Assembly (NCBI RefSeq): GCF_008831285.2
Contig: NC_045138.2
Location: 14,210,571 to 14,274,570 of the forward strand
Source of the DNA: Nymphaea colorata
Lineage: Eukaryota > Streptophyta > Magnoliopsida > Nymphaeales > Nymphaeaceae
DNA: 64,000 nt
Direction of reading: 5' to 3'
Shown: positions 1-12,300 of the stretch, piece by piece
Position numbering within the stretch: position 1 is the first letter of the stretch
How the letters are laid out: each line of letters begins with the position of its first letter
The notes under the pieces: model-generated
Told to the model about the DNA's origin: nothing
The model's input: only the letters and a program-made list of their open reading frames with translations
The model's database searches: none
Position numbers and translations under genes: made by a program

Positions 1-1241
1 GGAAGAAGTAGTCTCTTTATTCAAATCTTGTAGAGTTGAACCAACTATCTGTTTTACTTTTCCCTGAAATATTCCAAGTGTACTCAGTAAGTATAGGAAA
101 AAGCCTATTCCATAAAACTGAAGGGATATAAAATTAACAATGACTTTCTGGATTAGTTATTGTTGCTATCTACTCTATTCATGCCACAAGAATATGGATA
201 CATTATCAAGTTTACGATACAGGCCATAAGAAAAGAGAAAACAAAATAAAAGGGGTCTGGAGCATCTGACCTTGTGAATGTCTATGCAGGGCCTAAACCG
301 AACAGCACACCGAATCGAAGGGCATGCTCCTAGACAAACACATTTTAGGAAAAAACATGCTTATCAACAATAGATCATTAGTTTAGCAACAAATATCGTG
401 ATCTTATCACCAAATACTGAAAGGAAAGGATAAACCCTAAAGAAAACTTCGCAACATATTTTAAATATCATGATTTTGAGATGATCTAGCCTACCAATAT
501 CTAACCATTTTTTACTTAAAAGCCTTCTTCCCCACATGTCATTGAAACATTTTAGCTTGCCAAGAAAAACACAGATATTCCCGATTTCTCTAATTTTTTT
601 GCAATGACAAAAGGAAATAGCTTTTAATTGTGGCCACAATGTTTTCCTCGAATTGTAACAAATTAAAGCCCACGAAATCTCAAGAAAACAAGACATTTTA
701 ATTACCGGCGGCGGCCCTCCTCACTTGTCTCCTGTTGGTCGGGGCGGCGGCGACCTGGAATCGGGTGGCGGGAGCCCATCTTACCGCCATGGCGAGTGGG
801 AGAGACGAGCAGCGGGCTCAGTGTCAAACGGCAGGGGCTTTGCCAAAAGCCCTAGCTGTTTCTCTCTTCTCGGTTCCAGATTCAGAGTGGATCCAGAACA
901 GTCCAATAAAGGTTATGTGGATCGCTCGGATGTAGGTCTTGATTAGTATTGATTTTGGACTAGATTTTTCTTTTTGAAATTTTAGATTTGGATCTTTTCT
1001 GTTTTTTTAAATGTAGAATTTTTTTTATGTATAGAATAAAAAGAATAATGCACTACAGACCAATACAAAAGAGCCATATATGTGAGCAAATCAATGGAAT
1101 TGGATGGTTCGAATCGTATCGGATTAATTTGATGCCAGATTCAAAAGTGCCATGTGTTAATTTTTTCATATTTTATGAACGTTTTAAATTAGTTTTTTAA
1201 TAATATTTAGTAGAAAATGTCCATAGTTGTCTGAGTAGGCC
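1..1241. other. Left flank, no supported gene; GC-rich island at 690-935
   Basis: AT-rich sequence with one abrupt GC-rich block at about 690-935. On the plus strand this block is open from 725 to 946 and rich in Gly, Ser and Arg, which resembles a first exon or a 5' leader. It contains pyrimidine-rich AG sites near 875-890 that could be acceptors. I do not recognise the peptide and find no continuing exon before the AT-rich DNA resumes, so it may be a gene fragment or the promoter of something decayed. The minus-strand open frame at 364-696 has no recognisable domain and I treat it as chance. Confidence 0.3.
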
Positions 1242-1842
1242 TAGGGCTGTAAATGGGTTGAGTAACTCTAGATTCGGCTCATATAATCTCAGTTGGAGCT
1301 CAATTTGTGTATTAAATGAGGTGAAGTCGAGCTTATAAGTGAATTGATCTAGTTAAATGAGTAGAGCTGGACCTAGGTAGGCTCGATCTCCTCATTTAAA
1401 CTTAGCTTATAAGTGAATTGATCTAGTGAAACGAGTAGAGCTGGACCTAGGTAGGCTCGATCCCCTCATTTAAACTTAGCTTGTAAGTGAATTGATCTAG
1501 TGAAACGAGTAGAGCTGGACCTAGGTAGGCTCGATCCCCTCATTTAAACTTAGCTTGTAAGTGAATTGATCTAGTGAAACGAGTAGAGCTGGACCTAGGT
1601 AGGCTCGATCCCCTTCATTTAAACTTAATTAAGTTTGACTAAGCTCACTGAATGTGCATAAATAGAAATGCCCCTTTGGTTTTTCAGAAACAGATTTTGT
1701 TGGTTTCTAAGTCATGTATTATGTGTGTGTGTGCGCGCAATTAAGCTTTCTTAAGCACAAGCCAACATTGAGGTGGAGCAAGAACTGCTAGGACTCGAGC
1801 CCAAGCTCGCGCTGACTCGAACTCTGCTTGCGAACAGCCCTA
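1242..1842. mobile_element. hAT-like non-autonomous element with imperfect 8-bp target duplication
   Basis: The left end TAGGGCTGT (1242-1250) is the exact reverse complement of the right end ACAGCCCTA (1834-1842). The flanking octamers AGTAGGCC (left) and AGTGGGCG (right) agree at 6 of 8 positions, as expected of an old 8-bp hAT target-site duplication. The inside has no transposase-like frame. It contains a 74-bp tandem array (separate entry) and several GCTCGA/CTCGAGC-type motifs, as in many plant hAT-derived miniature elements. Family assignment is inferred from terminal structure only. Confidence 0.55.
1327..1622. repeat. 74-bp tandem repeat, four copies
   Basis: The string GAATTGATCTAG recurs at 1341, 1415, 1489 and 1563, an exact 74-bp period. 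Each unit also carries AGAGCTGGACCTAGGTAGGC and a CTCATTTAAACTTA block. Copies 2 to 4 are nearly identical; copy 1 differs at a few positions (TTAAATGAG for TGAAACGAG). The array lies wholly inside the hAT-like element, so it probably expanded after the element inserted or arrived with it. Confidence 0.9.
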
Positions 1843-3317
1843 AGTGGGCGCGTGCAACTTTGATTCACCTTGACTCGGCGAAGGCGACTCGATTTGCATT
1901 AAAAAGAAAAAGACTTTCTTACCCTCCCTAGATCCTGGGTGCAGTAAACAACCACATCCAGATGACATGAATCTGCAGCACAAAGCCAAAAGGAAAGAAA
2001 AAAAGAGATGAGGGAGCAGCAAGAAAGCTCCCCCATGGGACCTCAGAAAGGAAAAGCATCATGTGATGAGATAAGATAAAAAGATGGATTATAAGAAAGG
2101 AATGTTGAAGGCCACCAGAGGCCCAGAAATGGCTGACAATGCTTGAGCTCTGCTTGGCCTGGACTGTAGCTACTGGACCTTTCTGTAAAGGGAATTGGGC
2201 TCAACCTAAAGTGCATCCCCCACATGATCCTGTGACCAAGTCTATAATGCCACAGCCTCATACTCCTCACTTGCAGAATCTTGGTGTGGGTCACATGGCA
2301 AGATACAAACACTGATTCTCCCATCTTATTCAGAAAACATACATATCGATTATAAAACTTTAAGAACAAAAGAACTTTTATAGGAAATGCAACTTCTTGA
2401 ACGTTAAATTCATGAACTTATCGTGATATTTTCAACAAGTGGCCTATTCCCAACAGATTTTCAGGATTTACTTAGCTTTCAAGTTTCCTTCTGCTAGTGA
2501 ATCCAAGGTTCTGGGAAGATGATATTGTGTTCTTTTCACGGTGGATGCTCCCAGAGAATCAAAGATTCGTCGCTTTTTAGGAGATTCCTGATTTTTTGCT
2601 GCAGGATAACCACAGGAAGATGGTGCTGCAGAGAATCATGCAAAGCAGTTCTGGGTTTTCGATTGGGACGATCTTTATCCTGGGATATTTTGAAACGGTG
2701 GGATAAAAACGGGATATTTGCAGAACCCATCTCGTTTTTTCTGGAGTCCGATCAACTTTTGACTTCAGACAAGGAAGGTGTCTCGGGGCCGATTATCAAA
2801 TCAAATTCAAATCTGAACTTTGGATCCGAATGATGATCTAAGCGTGCAAGTTTTTTCATAGTAGGTTGATACATCTGCTCTTGCTGATGTTAATATCGTG
2901 TTTAACGTTAATATCCATTTCTCAAACCGTAGGCTCAACCTGACATTTGAGTGGTAAGAATGACATTAGGGAATTATCTTTTAAGCTCTATATAATTAAG
3001 AAAATGTGTATTTTTAGTATTAAACTATATTAAAAAAACCACTAAAAGTTCATGTCATGGATTGTCTGATGTATCGCTTGTACTGTTGTTGTATTCTTGG
3101 GACCTACTTGGATTTTTGAAGGACAACAATTGGCATTTATTTACCTGACCTTTTCAGTAGTGGTATGTCTTGTAGCTCATACTTAGCCCACTAGCTAGTT
3201 CCAAATATGATGTATCTCGTGAGGTCATGCAAATTTCATTTTTTTTGCAAATATTCACCAAGAACAAAAGCAAACACGTCATTCCAATGAAATTCATGCA
3301 AAGCTAAACCAAGGGCC
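1843..3317. other. Intergenic, no recognisable feature
   Basis: AT-rich DNA. Short open frames on both strands (for example 2043-2369 minus and 2519-2833 plus) have no recognisable domain, no consistent splice partners and no codon bias. I see no RNA gene or repeat here. Confidence 0.5.
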
Positions 3318-3990
3318 GTCAGGTAAAGGAAACAATTTAGTGTAGTTAGTACTGTAGAAATATTATGTGAGTGCTCTATAAATCTACCAAAGTAGACAGA
3401 TTTATGGGACACTCACAAAGTATCTCTGCTACCAAACAACCTTTAAATGTCTCAATTGGATAAGTAAAATGTCCATTAAATCTTGAGGTTCAAAGCGAGG
3501 CACTTGTGATGCAACTGGATTTGCCGTTAGATAAAGGAAACAATTTAGTACATTCATGAACCAGTGGCAAACAAACAGTTACTATTGTAGAAATCTTATG
3601 TGAGCGTTCAATGAATATGCCGAGGCAGAGCAAACAGATTCATGGGACACTCATGAAACATATCTGCTACCAAACAGCCCCTAAATGTCATAATTGGATG
3701 AGTAAGATGTCCATAAATCTTCAATTTCAAAGTGAGGCACTTGGGATGCAACTGGATTTGCCGTTAGATAAAGGAAACAATTTAGTACATTCATGAACCA
3801 GTTGCAAACAAACAGTTACTGTTGTAGAAATATTATGTGAGCGTTCTATGAATCTGGCGGAGCATACAGATTCATGACGAAGTGTCTCTGCTACCAAACA
3901 GCCCCTAAATGTCTTAGTTGGATGAGTAAAATGTCCATTAAATCTTCAATTTCAGAGCGAGGCATTTGGGATGCAAATGGATTTGATCCA
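3318..3990. repeat. About 238-bp tandem array, three diverged copies, each with an imperfect hairpin
   Basis: The anchor GCTACCAAAC occurs at about 3428, 3666 and 3890, giving spacings of 238 and 224 bp; the third copy lacks part of the GGACACTCATGA segment. Other shared blocks are GATAAAGGAAACAATTTAG, AAACAGTTACT and TGTAGAAAT. Inside each unit an arm starting GTGAGTG/GTGAGCG pairs imperfectly with a later CACTCAC/CACTCAT arm across roughly 60 bp, like the ends of a small inverted-repeat element. Copies differ by point changes and indels, so the array is not recent. Confidence 0.8.
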
Positions 3991-6499
3991 AGACGTCCAA
4001 TTCCAAATGCATTTAATGAGCAGGAAAATGGAAACGGTATAAGAATGAGCCGGTCCGGTCCTTTCCAAAGAACCTACTGCAAATTTATGGGAGCATAATG
4101 AATGGCTTCCAGCAGATCCAAACTGTCTGGTGGGGGTCCAGATGATTCCCGTGCCCTTGCAAATCAGAGGTTGCCCATTCTTTTGGTCTCATTTGGCACC
4201 GAAAGAAGACGCGGATTCTTCTAATCTCTCTCTTTCTCTCTTTTGAATTAATTATGCTAACAAAGATAAGTGCGGATGGGACAAAAAAATGCGTGGAAAG
4301 GTCACAAAAAGAAAAGACTGAATTCAAAAGGCAATTAACCACCACCTGCAACTGTGCTGAATCCTTTACTTGGACCTTGACTACACTTTATAAGCTTTAC
4401 TTACTGTTCACCAATAAGCGATGTAATCAATCTGAATGCATGAATTGTATAATAAAATCGTTGGTTGTGTTCTGTTTCCATGCATGCACAAGATCATATA
4501 ATTTTAGCGCTTTTAGACAACGTATATATGTTTATAAGCACAAGATCATATAATTTTAGCGCTTTTAGACAACGTATATATGTTTATAAGCACAAGATCG
4601 TATATATGTTTATGAAACATGCACCTTCTATGTCTGCAAAGTTTAAGACGTTGAAAATAACTTTGATTTTCCTCGTCAACGAAATATCTAGCATATCGTT
4701 TTGAGAGTGACACTGCATGGGCACATTGTAGTAGGTACGCGACCATAATGTCAATAATTAACGTGGAAAGAGACAGCTCAAGAATGTAAGATCTAGATCC
4801 ATCTTTTATCTTGATTTCACATGAAATTACGTGAAAACGAGCACTTGAGAAAATCCACTGATGCCATACAGCTATACGTTTGAAAAAATAAGTAGCAATA
4901 GTGCCATTCGATGCACATATCCTGAAATTAGTTACGATAATTACGCAAGAAATGTCGCAATTAATACCATCACAAGATATATTGGTAGCGACGGACCTTG
5001 ACGGGGCTCGAACTTGTGATGTACCATGAACTTAATAACTTTTTATGAATTGAATCTGCCCGTTAATGATATTCCTTCGACTATAAGGTACCTACTAACT
5101 GCCACCTAAATCCTGACTACTGGACCATTCCATCTATTTCTGTCATTATTAAGTAATAAAGTAAATTAATATTTCATAAAAAGCGAGAGAGACACCGTCG
5201 TCAAAGTTGTTAATTCGTAAAAGTCCAGATCGTCCATGCTGGTGATTGGCAACATAAATACTAAAAGTATTTCATGAATCTATCTCAATCTTTGAGACAA
5301 ATTCAAAAAATATTAATATGTGCCGCTATATGGAACATTGGCCTATCCAAATTAAATTTATTAGATAGAGCCGAATTGAATTAGAGGATCCGAAGCCAGA
5401 TCGAAATTTATGTAAGTATTGTCCACATGAATCTCACCAAACTCCAGAAACCTCAAACCACATCCAAAAAATCCAGGAAAAAGTTGTTGTGCCTTTTTAT
5501 GAATACAAAGCAGATCACATTTGAAATTTCCATGCTTCAAGTTTGGATCCGAGCTGGCGTGGGGCTAGTTGATGTGGCGCAGGCTGAGGCCGCTGACCAA
5601 TGGCTCAGAGCTTTTCCGAATATTGAATTGTCTCAAATCAAATCAGATCCGCGAGAAGATCCTCAAGAAAAAGGCGACAAAAGAAATCGGAGTCGGATAT
5701 GGGTCAGTTAGAAACGGATCCAGATTCAACTATCGACCTAATGTACGTTGTCATAAAAAATTCATATCCAAATACTTTTTGTTTCGCAGTGGTTATGTTT
5801 GGGGTCCCAACTTTCCCACCAAATCCAACTACTATGCTGCATAGTCTGATCTGACTGATATCCAACCCGTTGGCATCTCTATTTCCTTCAAAAGATCACA
5901 AGAGGAAAGGGTAAAATCCACGAAAAGTAATGTAAAGTCTTCATAGATCAAACTTGTACCGCTATTGTCTTGAATTTTACTCCAACATCTTGAGTAACAA
6001 CCGAATCAGTTTACCCACCTTGCTAACTAAGAGCCAGATGTAGAACCTTCAAGTTGAAAAAATGTCAAGAAATCGACATCTAAAGCCTACTTTCTAAGCA
6101 TATCTAGTTGAAACCAGTGTAACCCTAACTTAATTTAAATCAAAGATACACAATCAATCCAGTATATAGTTTAAGTTGTGTTTGATAGTATCAAAACTAA
6201 GATATGAGACTACATAAAAAGGTGTGTTTCGAGATATCAGCAAAATCTGTAGCGTGTTTCGAGAGATCAGCAAAATGGTTAAAAACCATGAATTTAGGTT
6301 GAATTGTGGTTGGAAAAAGGAATCGGTGGTTTGCCTTTAAACCCTTCAAACAGCGGATTTCAGATTTGTGGTGAAACAAACACAACCTTAGATATCTTAT
6401 CCAACCTCAATTTTGCTGGATTTGATATTGAAACTTCACCGCCGCATAGTATCTGGATCCGAGCCTGCGTATTGTTTGGACCAGATTATAGCGATAAAT
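3991..6499. other. Intergenic, only small repeats
   Basis: AT-rich spacer with no gene I can support. Apart from the 52-bp tandem repeat near 4.5 kb, the short open frames look random. A GGGGCTCGAACTTGTGATG string near 5004 recalls a tRNA T-arm, but no cloverleaf can be built around it. Confidence 0.5.
4489..4615. repeat. 52-bp direct tandem repeat, two full copies plus a partial third
   Basis: CAAGATCATATAATTTTAGC begins at 4489 and again at 4541, and a diverged start CAAGATCG follows at 4593, an exact 52-bp period. The two full copies are identical as read, so the duplication is recent. It lies in non-coding DNA. Confidence 0.9.
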
Positions 6500-7180
6500 A
6501 ATTAGTACTGCATTGGACCCGAATCTGAGCCGTTTATTTGAGGTCCATTCCGGGGCGACAGGTAAAACCAAGTCCATACCCGACAGCTTTCCGACCTCGG
6601 AATGGACCGAACCCTTTACCTTTGCTCCGGTTTCTGTTGTGGGTCCCACGACGACGTGGCGGCCACGTCACAGTACAGCTTTTCACCCATGTTAGGCACG
6701 TGGGATCTACGTGGATTCCCGTCAGCTGCCGTCAGTGGAGTTGACGCCCTCGGAACCGACGCTGTCAGTCGCCGGCGGTTGGCGGTCCGGTGCGTTACGG
6801 CACGGAACTCGTTCTAAGGGAAAAGGACGCTTTTGCCCCGGGATGGGTCGCGTTTGGCTGCGGAATAAAAATCCCCCGAAGACAAATAACGGCACGGAAG
6901 CCGGGGGCCAACGTCGGAGTGAAAATACCGATGAGTGCCTAAACAAATTGGAAAATGCCCGGATTCTCTACATGGAATTTATAGGGGTAGAGTCAGGAGA
7001 ACACGTTTTGTGGTTGTCGATGGATCGGGTCGGTGGTCCGATCTACCTTACCTGGATCCCAACAAACGCCAAGTTCGCGCTTGGCAGGATAGCCGCATGG
7101 GAATGTCAACAGGTTGGATTTTTTTGTCCAACAACCCAACCGGGTCTGCTCTGCAACTAGTTGGATTAGGTAAAGAAAAT
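6500..7180. promoter_or_regulatory. GC-rich stretch with clustered ACGT-core boxes, no assigned gene
   Basis: This block is far richer in G and C than its flanks and holds several ACGT-core elements of the kind bound by bZIP and bHLH factors: a 17-nt hyphenated palindrome at 6653-6669, a perfect CACGTG G-box at 6697-6702, and a further TACGTGG at about 6708. The plus strand is open at 6711-7160 (149 aa) but with no recognisable domain. It could be the promoter or CpG-rich leader of an unrecognised gene, or transposon-derived. The regulatory reading is inference. Confidence 0.3.
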
Positions 7181-9223
7181 TAAGCCTTGTGCCTAAGCTT
7201 ATGAAAATTACGTACAAACTACCTTATAAAGTCAAGCATATGTTCACATCTCGTCAAACGCGACTAGCTTCAAAAAAAGTGCAGTTGTTCTTGCACATAT
7301 TTATTGTGGATCAAAATTTATGTCCAAAATCTATAGCCAATATATTGTCTAATTACATCATTTGTGCGATTAATTAGTCTTTTTTTTCATGAGGAAATAT
7401 CAAAATGTAAGATTCAGTCGTTTTCCTAGTGCCATAAAACGTAAATCTTCAATCACATAAAATTATATGCTTGTATAGAAGTTAACTAGCAGAGTCACTG
7501 GCAGGCTAGTGTAGGTAGTTGACCATATATACCTACATAACTTAGTTTGCTATGTGTTGTAACTATTGTTGCCATATAGTATCATACTATGTATTTAAAA
7601 GGGGGGTGTTTGGTAACAGGAATTTTAAAAGGGTATTTTGTAAATCTGTCATATAGATTCGGTAGTATTCATGAAACACAATGTTATAATATTCCATGAA
7701 ATACTATGATATCAAACCCATTGTATCAATGAAATATACACTTTTTATGAACTGTTAAGCTAATGTCCATTAGACACTTAGTAGATTAGGTAAGTAATGT
7801 GCCCAAGTATTGAATCCTTGACTTCTTTCAACTTAAAGGCTTTTAAGCCTAACTCCGCTACTTAGTTAGGTAGGCAGACTCGACTCCAATATACTTAGAT
7901 GCCCTTTTGAAATGCTCATCATAAGGACCAATGCCATACTTAGGAAATAACTTGGATTCCAGTAATCCAGCTACATTGGAAATGGGATCTTGACGGAATT
8001 TGATGAATAAAAGAAAAAGAAAAATGGTATCAGATGCCAAATGCTATTTACTTCTTTTGGTGTTCAATTGAATGCTATAAAGAGATTCCCACTTTTAATA
8101 ATAAGCATTGATGGAAGCTACAGCATATAGTAAGAACAAATTAATTTTGAATTCGAGTTGTTTAGGCTTTTGTGTTAAAGGAGGCCAACTATTCAACCTG
8201 ATCTGGTAGAAGTCTACCAAACTGCAGCTTATGGGATACCAAGAAAGAACTTCTATATTTTGAAAGTGCCATTTATATTATGATTGATGATTGGATGAAT
8301 AATAGACTAATACATCATACACATGATAAAGCCAAAAAAAAAAAAAAGTGCTTTGATGTGCAGCATCCGAACTCAATTATCATAACTTATGACTTTAATG
8401 ATCGTGAATTTAGATTTATGACATACAAGATGTGAAATGATTTCCCATTTTGAATCCTAAGTCTATCAAACACCACCTTGTATGAGATGGGTTCCATAGC
8501 TTCGGATTTGATAGCTTCGGATTTGAGATCCTCAAGATTTGACGACTGTGAATTTACGATCAGGTCCTCCACACAAAAAAAGTAAAATAAGAACCTTGAA
8601 CGTTAGGTGTGACATAATATGGTGAATTTGATAAACCATAGATGTTTCGCCACCTCAGTAAAAATTTATCTCATCACATCACGTCATTAGATCCGTCCAT
8701 TTCAAGTTGGAGTAATGTAACAGCCCTTTAAAATGTGAATTCTTGTCATTTCAGTGACGGAGCGGTACAACGTGGCTTTTGCTTGCGAGCCACGTGAAAG
8801 TTGAAACAGTTATTTTTTGGCGTTCTATACGTTTGAATGTCACAAGAAAAAACGGAAAATTTTGTCTAATTTCTTGACTGAAGTGAAATGCCGCGTTTCC
8901 GGGACCCAACGTTCCGGTACAATGAAACGGCCTCACAACGTGTCGGGAACAGCTCTGGAACGCTTGGACCAAGGACAGTGAAGTTCCCTACTATATTTAA
9001 CATGAAAATGACGATGTTGCCCTCGGATGTGGGGAAAATCGAGCGTCCACTGAACGGGTTACTCGTTCCTCGATGCGCGAGGACATTAAGGTCATTATGC
9101 CGTTATCCGGTGATTACAAGGCAAATGGGAGGCGAGGGGGCGGTGGGGAAATGAATCGGCGATATGAAGAACCGTTATCCGAAAGTGACACGTCCGGAAA
9201 GCGCCGCTCCCGCTGTGCGTTTC
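7181..9223. other. Spacer and distal upstream region of the GH17 gene
   Basis: Mostly AT-rich and featureless. GGGGGTGTTTGGTAACAGG at about 7602 closely resembles the reverse complement of the array motif at 3430-3900, so it may be a single relative of that family. A G-box CACGTG at 8791-8796 and GC-rich sequence from about 8880 mark the likely proximal promoter of the glucanase. A TGGTATCAGA string near 8025 resembles a retrotransposon primer-binding site, but no LTR pair is visible. Confidence 0.4.
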
Positions 9224-9230
9224 TATAAAA
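9224..9230 (+). promoter_or_regulatory. TATA box of the GH17 glucanase gene
   Basis: TATAAAA lies about 115 bp upstream of the proposed start codon at 9345, within a CT-rich leader that is otherwise free of ATG triplets between 9260 and 9344. Plant start sites usually lie about 30 bp downstream of the TATA box, which would put this one near 9255-9260. Confidence 0.6.
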
Positions 9231-9344
9231 CTAGAGCCCATCCGTCCTTCCCCATTCCCCTCCCTTCCCTCCTCCTCCCCCCCGTCTCCACCTTTCGGTC
9301 GATTTGGGCTCGTCCTTCCTCCCCCACCGCTTCCACTTTCTCCC

Positions 9345-12300
9345 ATGGAACTTGCAACGCGCCTCCGCGACTACTGCATCTGCGTCGTGCTACTCGGTGC
9401 GCTCTCGCCTCTTCCTCTCTCACTTTCTCTTTCTGAGATTGGTTCACTTGTGAGTAGTTGCGATCTGTGCAGGAGAAATGGAGAAAATTTTGAATGAGCA
9501 GTAGTTAAACGCATTGATATTCTTTTGTTTTGTTCTTTTGCTGTTTGTTTCGGTTTTGAAATCCGAAGAGAGGGAAAAGAAACGAAGTACCTGATTTTAT
9601 CTTTTTATCTTCTTCTTCTTTTTTTTTTTTTACATCGTTTGGCTTTGTCTGGCCTCTGGATAGGCAGAACACGTGAAGGAGTCGTGAATTTCTGGAAAAG
9701 AGATGGCAAAGATTAACATTTTCATGATTTTTGTGTGCGGAAGATGGAAGAAATGAAGATTTCGTGAAGCGCATGAATGAAATTGAGGCGTCTGTTTTGA
9801 TATACGAGTTGAAATGATGTCCTGTTTCGATCTTGGAGTTAATGTGCGGCTAAAACAGTAGAAAGTCGGAGAGAGGTTATGTTTTTCCGGCCGAATGGTG
9901 TTCCCTTCCCTGTGCGATTTTTGGTCCAAAGGGAAGAGATTTCCGTCTTCGCGATAATTCTGTACGGCTCATTTTCGGGATCTGAAGTGAACGGGGGTAA
10001 GAGTTGAGTAATTGTGAAACCGGGAATCAGAGAGCAATAAATGAGTGGAAGTGAGGTGATTAGTTTATTTCAAATCGTTTTCCGATGCCTTTTTGGTGAA
10101 TTGAATACGGAAACTTTGATCCGTGAGAAGAATGATTTTCTTTATTCGATTCTTAGTATAATATTTTTCTAAGAAATTTTAATTAATTCTCCGGAGCAAA
10201 GGCTAGTCTTCTGGAGTTTTATGTCTGTGGAGCCAGAGCTTGAGGCTTATTCCGGGAATTTAAGCAGGCCGGATGTCATGTCCTCAAAAAATGACGGGAG
10301 GAAGGCAATTGCGAGAATTTAGATTGTAGAAAATTTTGAGCATTTGTGACAATCTCGACACCTTTTGTCTAAAATATACTTATTTTTCTTGATTTTAAAT
10401 GAGCAGAAAGAGGAATTTCAAATTTCCGGAAGGCTAGGAAATTGCAGAGAAAGGTTCCTCAGAAATCCACTAATTTTCTCGGCCTTATATTTCGAAAATC
10501 AGGACGAGTTTTAGAAGAATGAAGAGGTTACTAAATTTAAAATAAATGAATTTCTTTGTGCGAAAAAGAGTTGCGGGAATTTCACCTGTCTGAAGGTTCT
10601 TCATAACAGGAAAATTGTGGTACACGAAAAGACCTTGGTTTTTGTTTGTCGAGTAGATCCAAAAAATCAAGAGACTGTACTATTATAGTTTTTTTTTATA
10701 TGGCCTTCGCTTGGTGGTACATTTATTTATTTGTTTGTTATTTTTCATGATTTCATTTGCGTGGTTTGAAGCTAGCTTCATTCCAGTTGCGTCTAAAAAT
10801 TCACGTTCTCATTGCTAGTGTGCACTACCAGATTCATTTACAATTTTCATTATTAACGAGGCCTTTCGGTCATATACGTCATTCGTTTGTCTAAAAAATT
10901 ATTCAACTTTAGAACGTCCAAACGCGGATTTGGAACTGTCCTCACTAGTTCTGACAGATGTCCTGGTGTACGTCACACATCATATTTTTGTCTAAACAGC
11001 ACCTAAATATGGCATTTACATCTTTGTACAGGCTGTTTTGTGAAATTTTGGAATTTATTCTACTTTACTCAATAGTATGTGTATGGTTCAGAAGATTGAT
11101 GGCGAGAATAAAGAGCCATTGAATATTGTGTACTTATAGTGACAGATAGCCACAATGTACACAAGTAGCCCCTCTAAACAAACATAAGGGTGAAGAGGTT
11201 CGTAGTTACACGTAGCTGCGGCCACCTTTCTAACTTGTTTTCTCACTGGCTTTTTGTTTTTTCTCCCTTTCCTGGTCAAGGGCGTCACTTTTTCTATAAG
11301 TATCGGGGCTAGCAGCTAAGCGTTATGGTTTTGATTTGCTATTGACACATGACGCTTATTGTGCAAAGTTTCACCTAGCTGTGGGGACTAGTGACACTTT
11401 GGGGTTTGAAGTAGATGTAACCTACAAGGCATCTTGATGCATTTAGAAACCTTTGCCTTGAGAACAAGGATCTCATAGCTAATGGTATCGAATATTGCTT
11501 TAACTTTTCCTTATAATAACGTCAATCATACCAACCTTTAAATTGGTCATTCTTAATCTTGATGTTCGTCACTGGGGCGTTATTTTGTGATTCCTAATCA
11601 TGCATCTTGTGTCGAGATCGTCATCTGGCATGCCTTTTTCAATTGAAGGATTCTATTGTGATGGCACTTGGGCCCACGGCGGGGACATGAGCAGCCATGG
11701 CTATACAGCAACATGGCCGACACTAGGATAGATATGGAAAACGATACTTCGAGATGATGGTGCATATGACAATGTTGCTTTATGTGATCACATGGATAAT
11801 GCTAGTCTAGTTATGGTATTATATGGGTTTATAGTACTATTAAATATGACACCGCAAGTCTAAAGGTCCTGTGTAAGAATGTCTTGTGGACCGTTGTTAC
11901 TTTTTGCTTATTGATTCCGGGCTCTTTGTGAGGGACTTTATTAGTGATGTCATGTGCTTATCCCCTACACGATCTGGTTGAGCTTCTGTTTCTGGTGCCG
12001 TTAATTAGTGAATATAGTATTAGGAGCCACCACAGAGTCAGTTGCAAGACAAGACTTGCAAAATTTGAACCCATTTGATATATTATTTCGTTTCCCCAAC
12101 TTAACGACCCTAAGGTTGACACTACATTACCTACGTGTAGGAGAGCAGGTTGGTTTTAAATTTGTTCGGTATGTGATATTATATCTCAACCAAATCCGCT
12201 GGTCGATGCAACCAATCAACTTTAAAAAGTGGTCGAGTTGGCTTATATTGTGGTTAAAGATCTCACCATCGAAGATGGTAGGTGCTGAGCGTCATAAAGT

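Noticed and set aside
364-696. 110-aa minus-strand frame near the left edge
   Set aside because: No recognisable domain or splice partners, and consistent with chance in AT-rich DNA.
4985-5030. Possible tRNA T-arm (GGGGCTCGAACTTGTG)
   Set aside because: No acceptor stem, D-arm or anticodon arm can be paired around it.
6711-7160. 149-aa plus-strand frame
   Set aside because: No family resemblance; GC-rich sequence keeps frames open on both strands, and several overlapping frames are equally long.
8020-8040. Possible LTR-retrotransposon primer-binding site (TGGTATCAGATGCC)
   Set aside because: Imperfect match and no flanking LTR pair or gag/pol frames.
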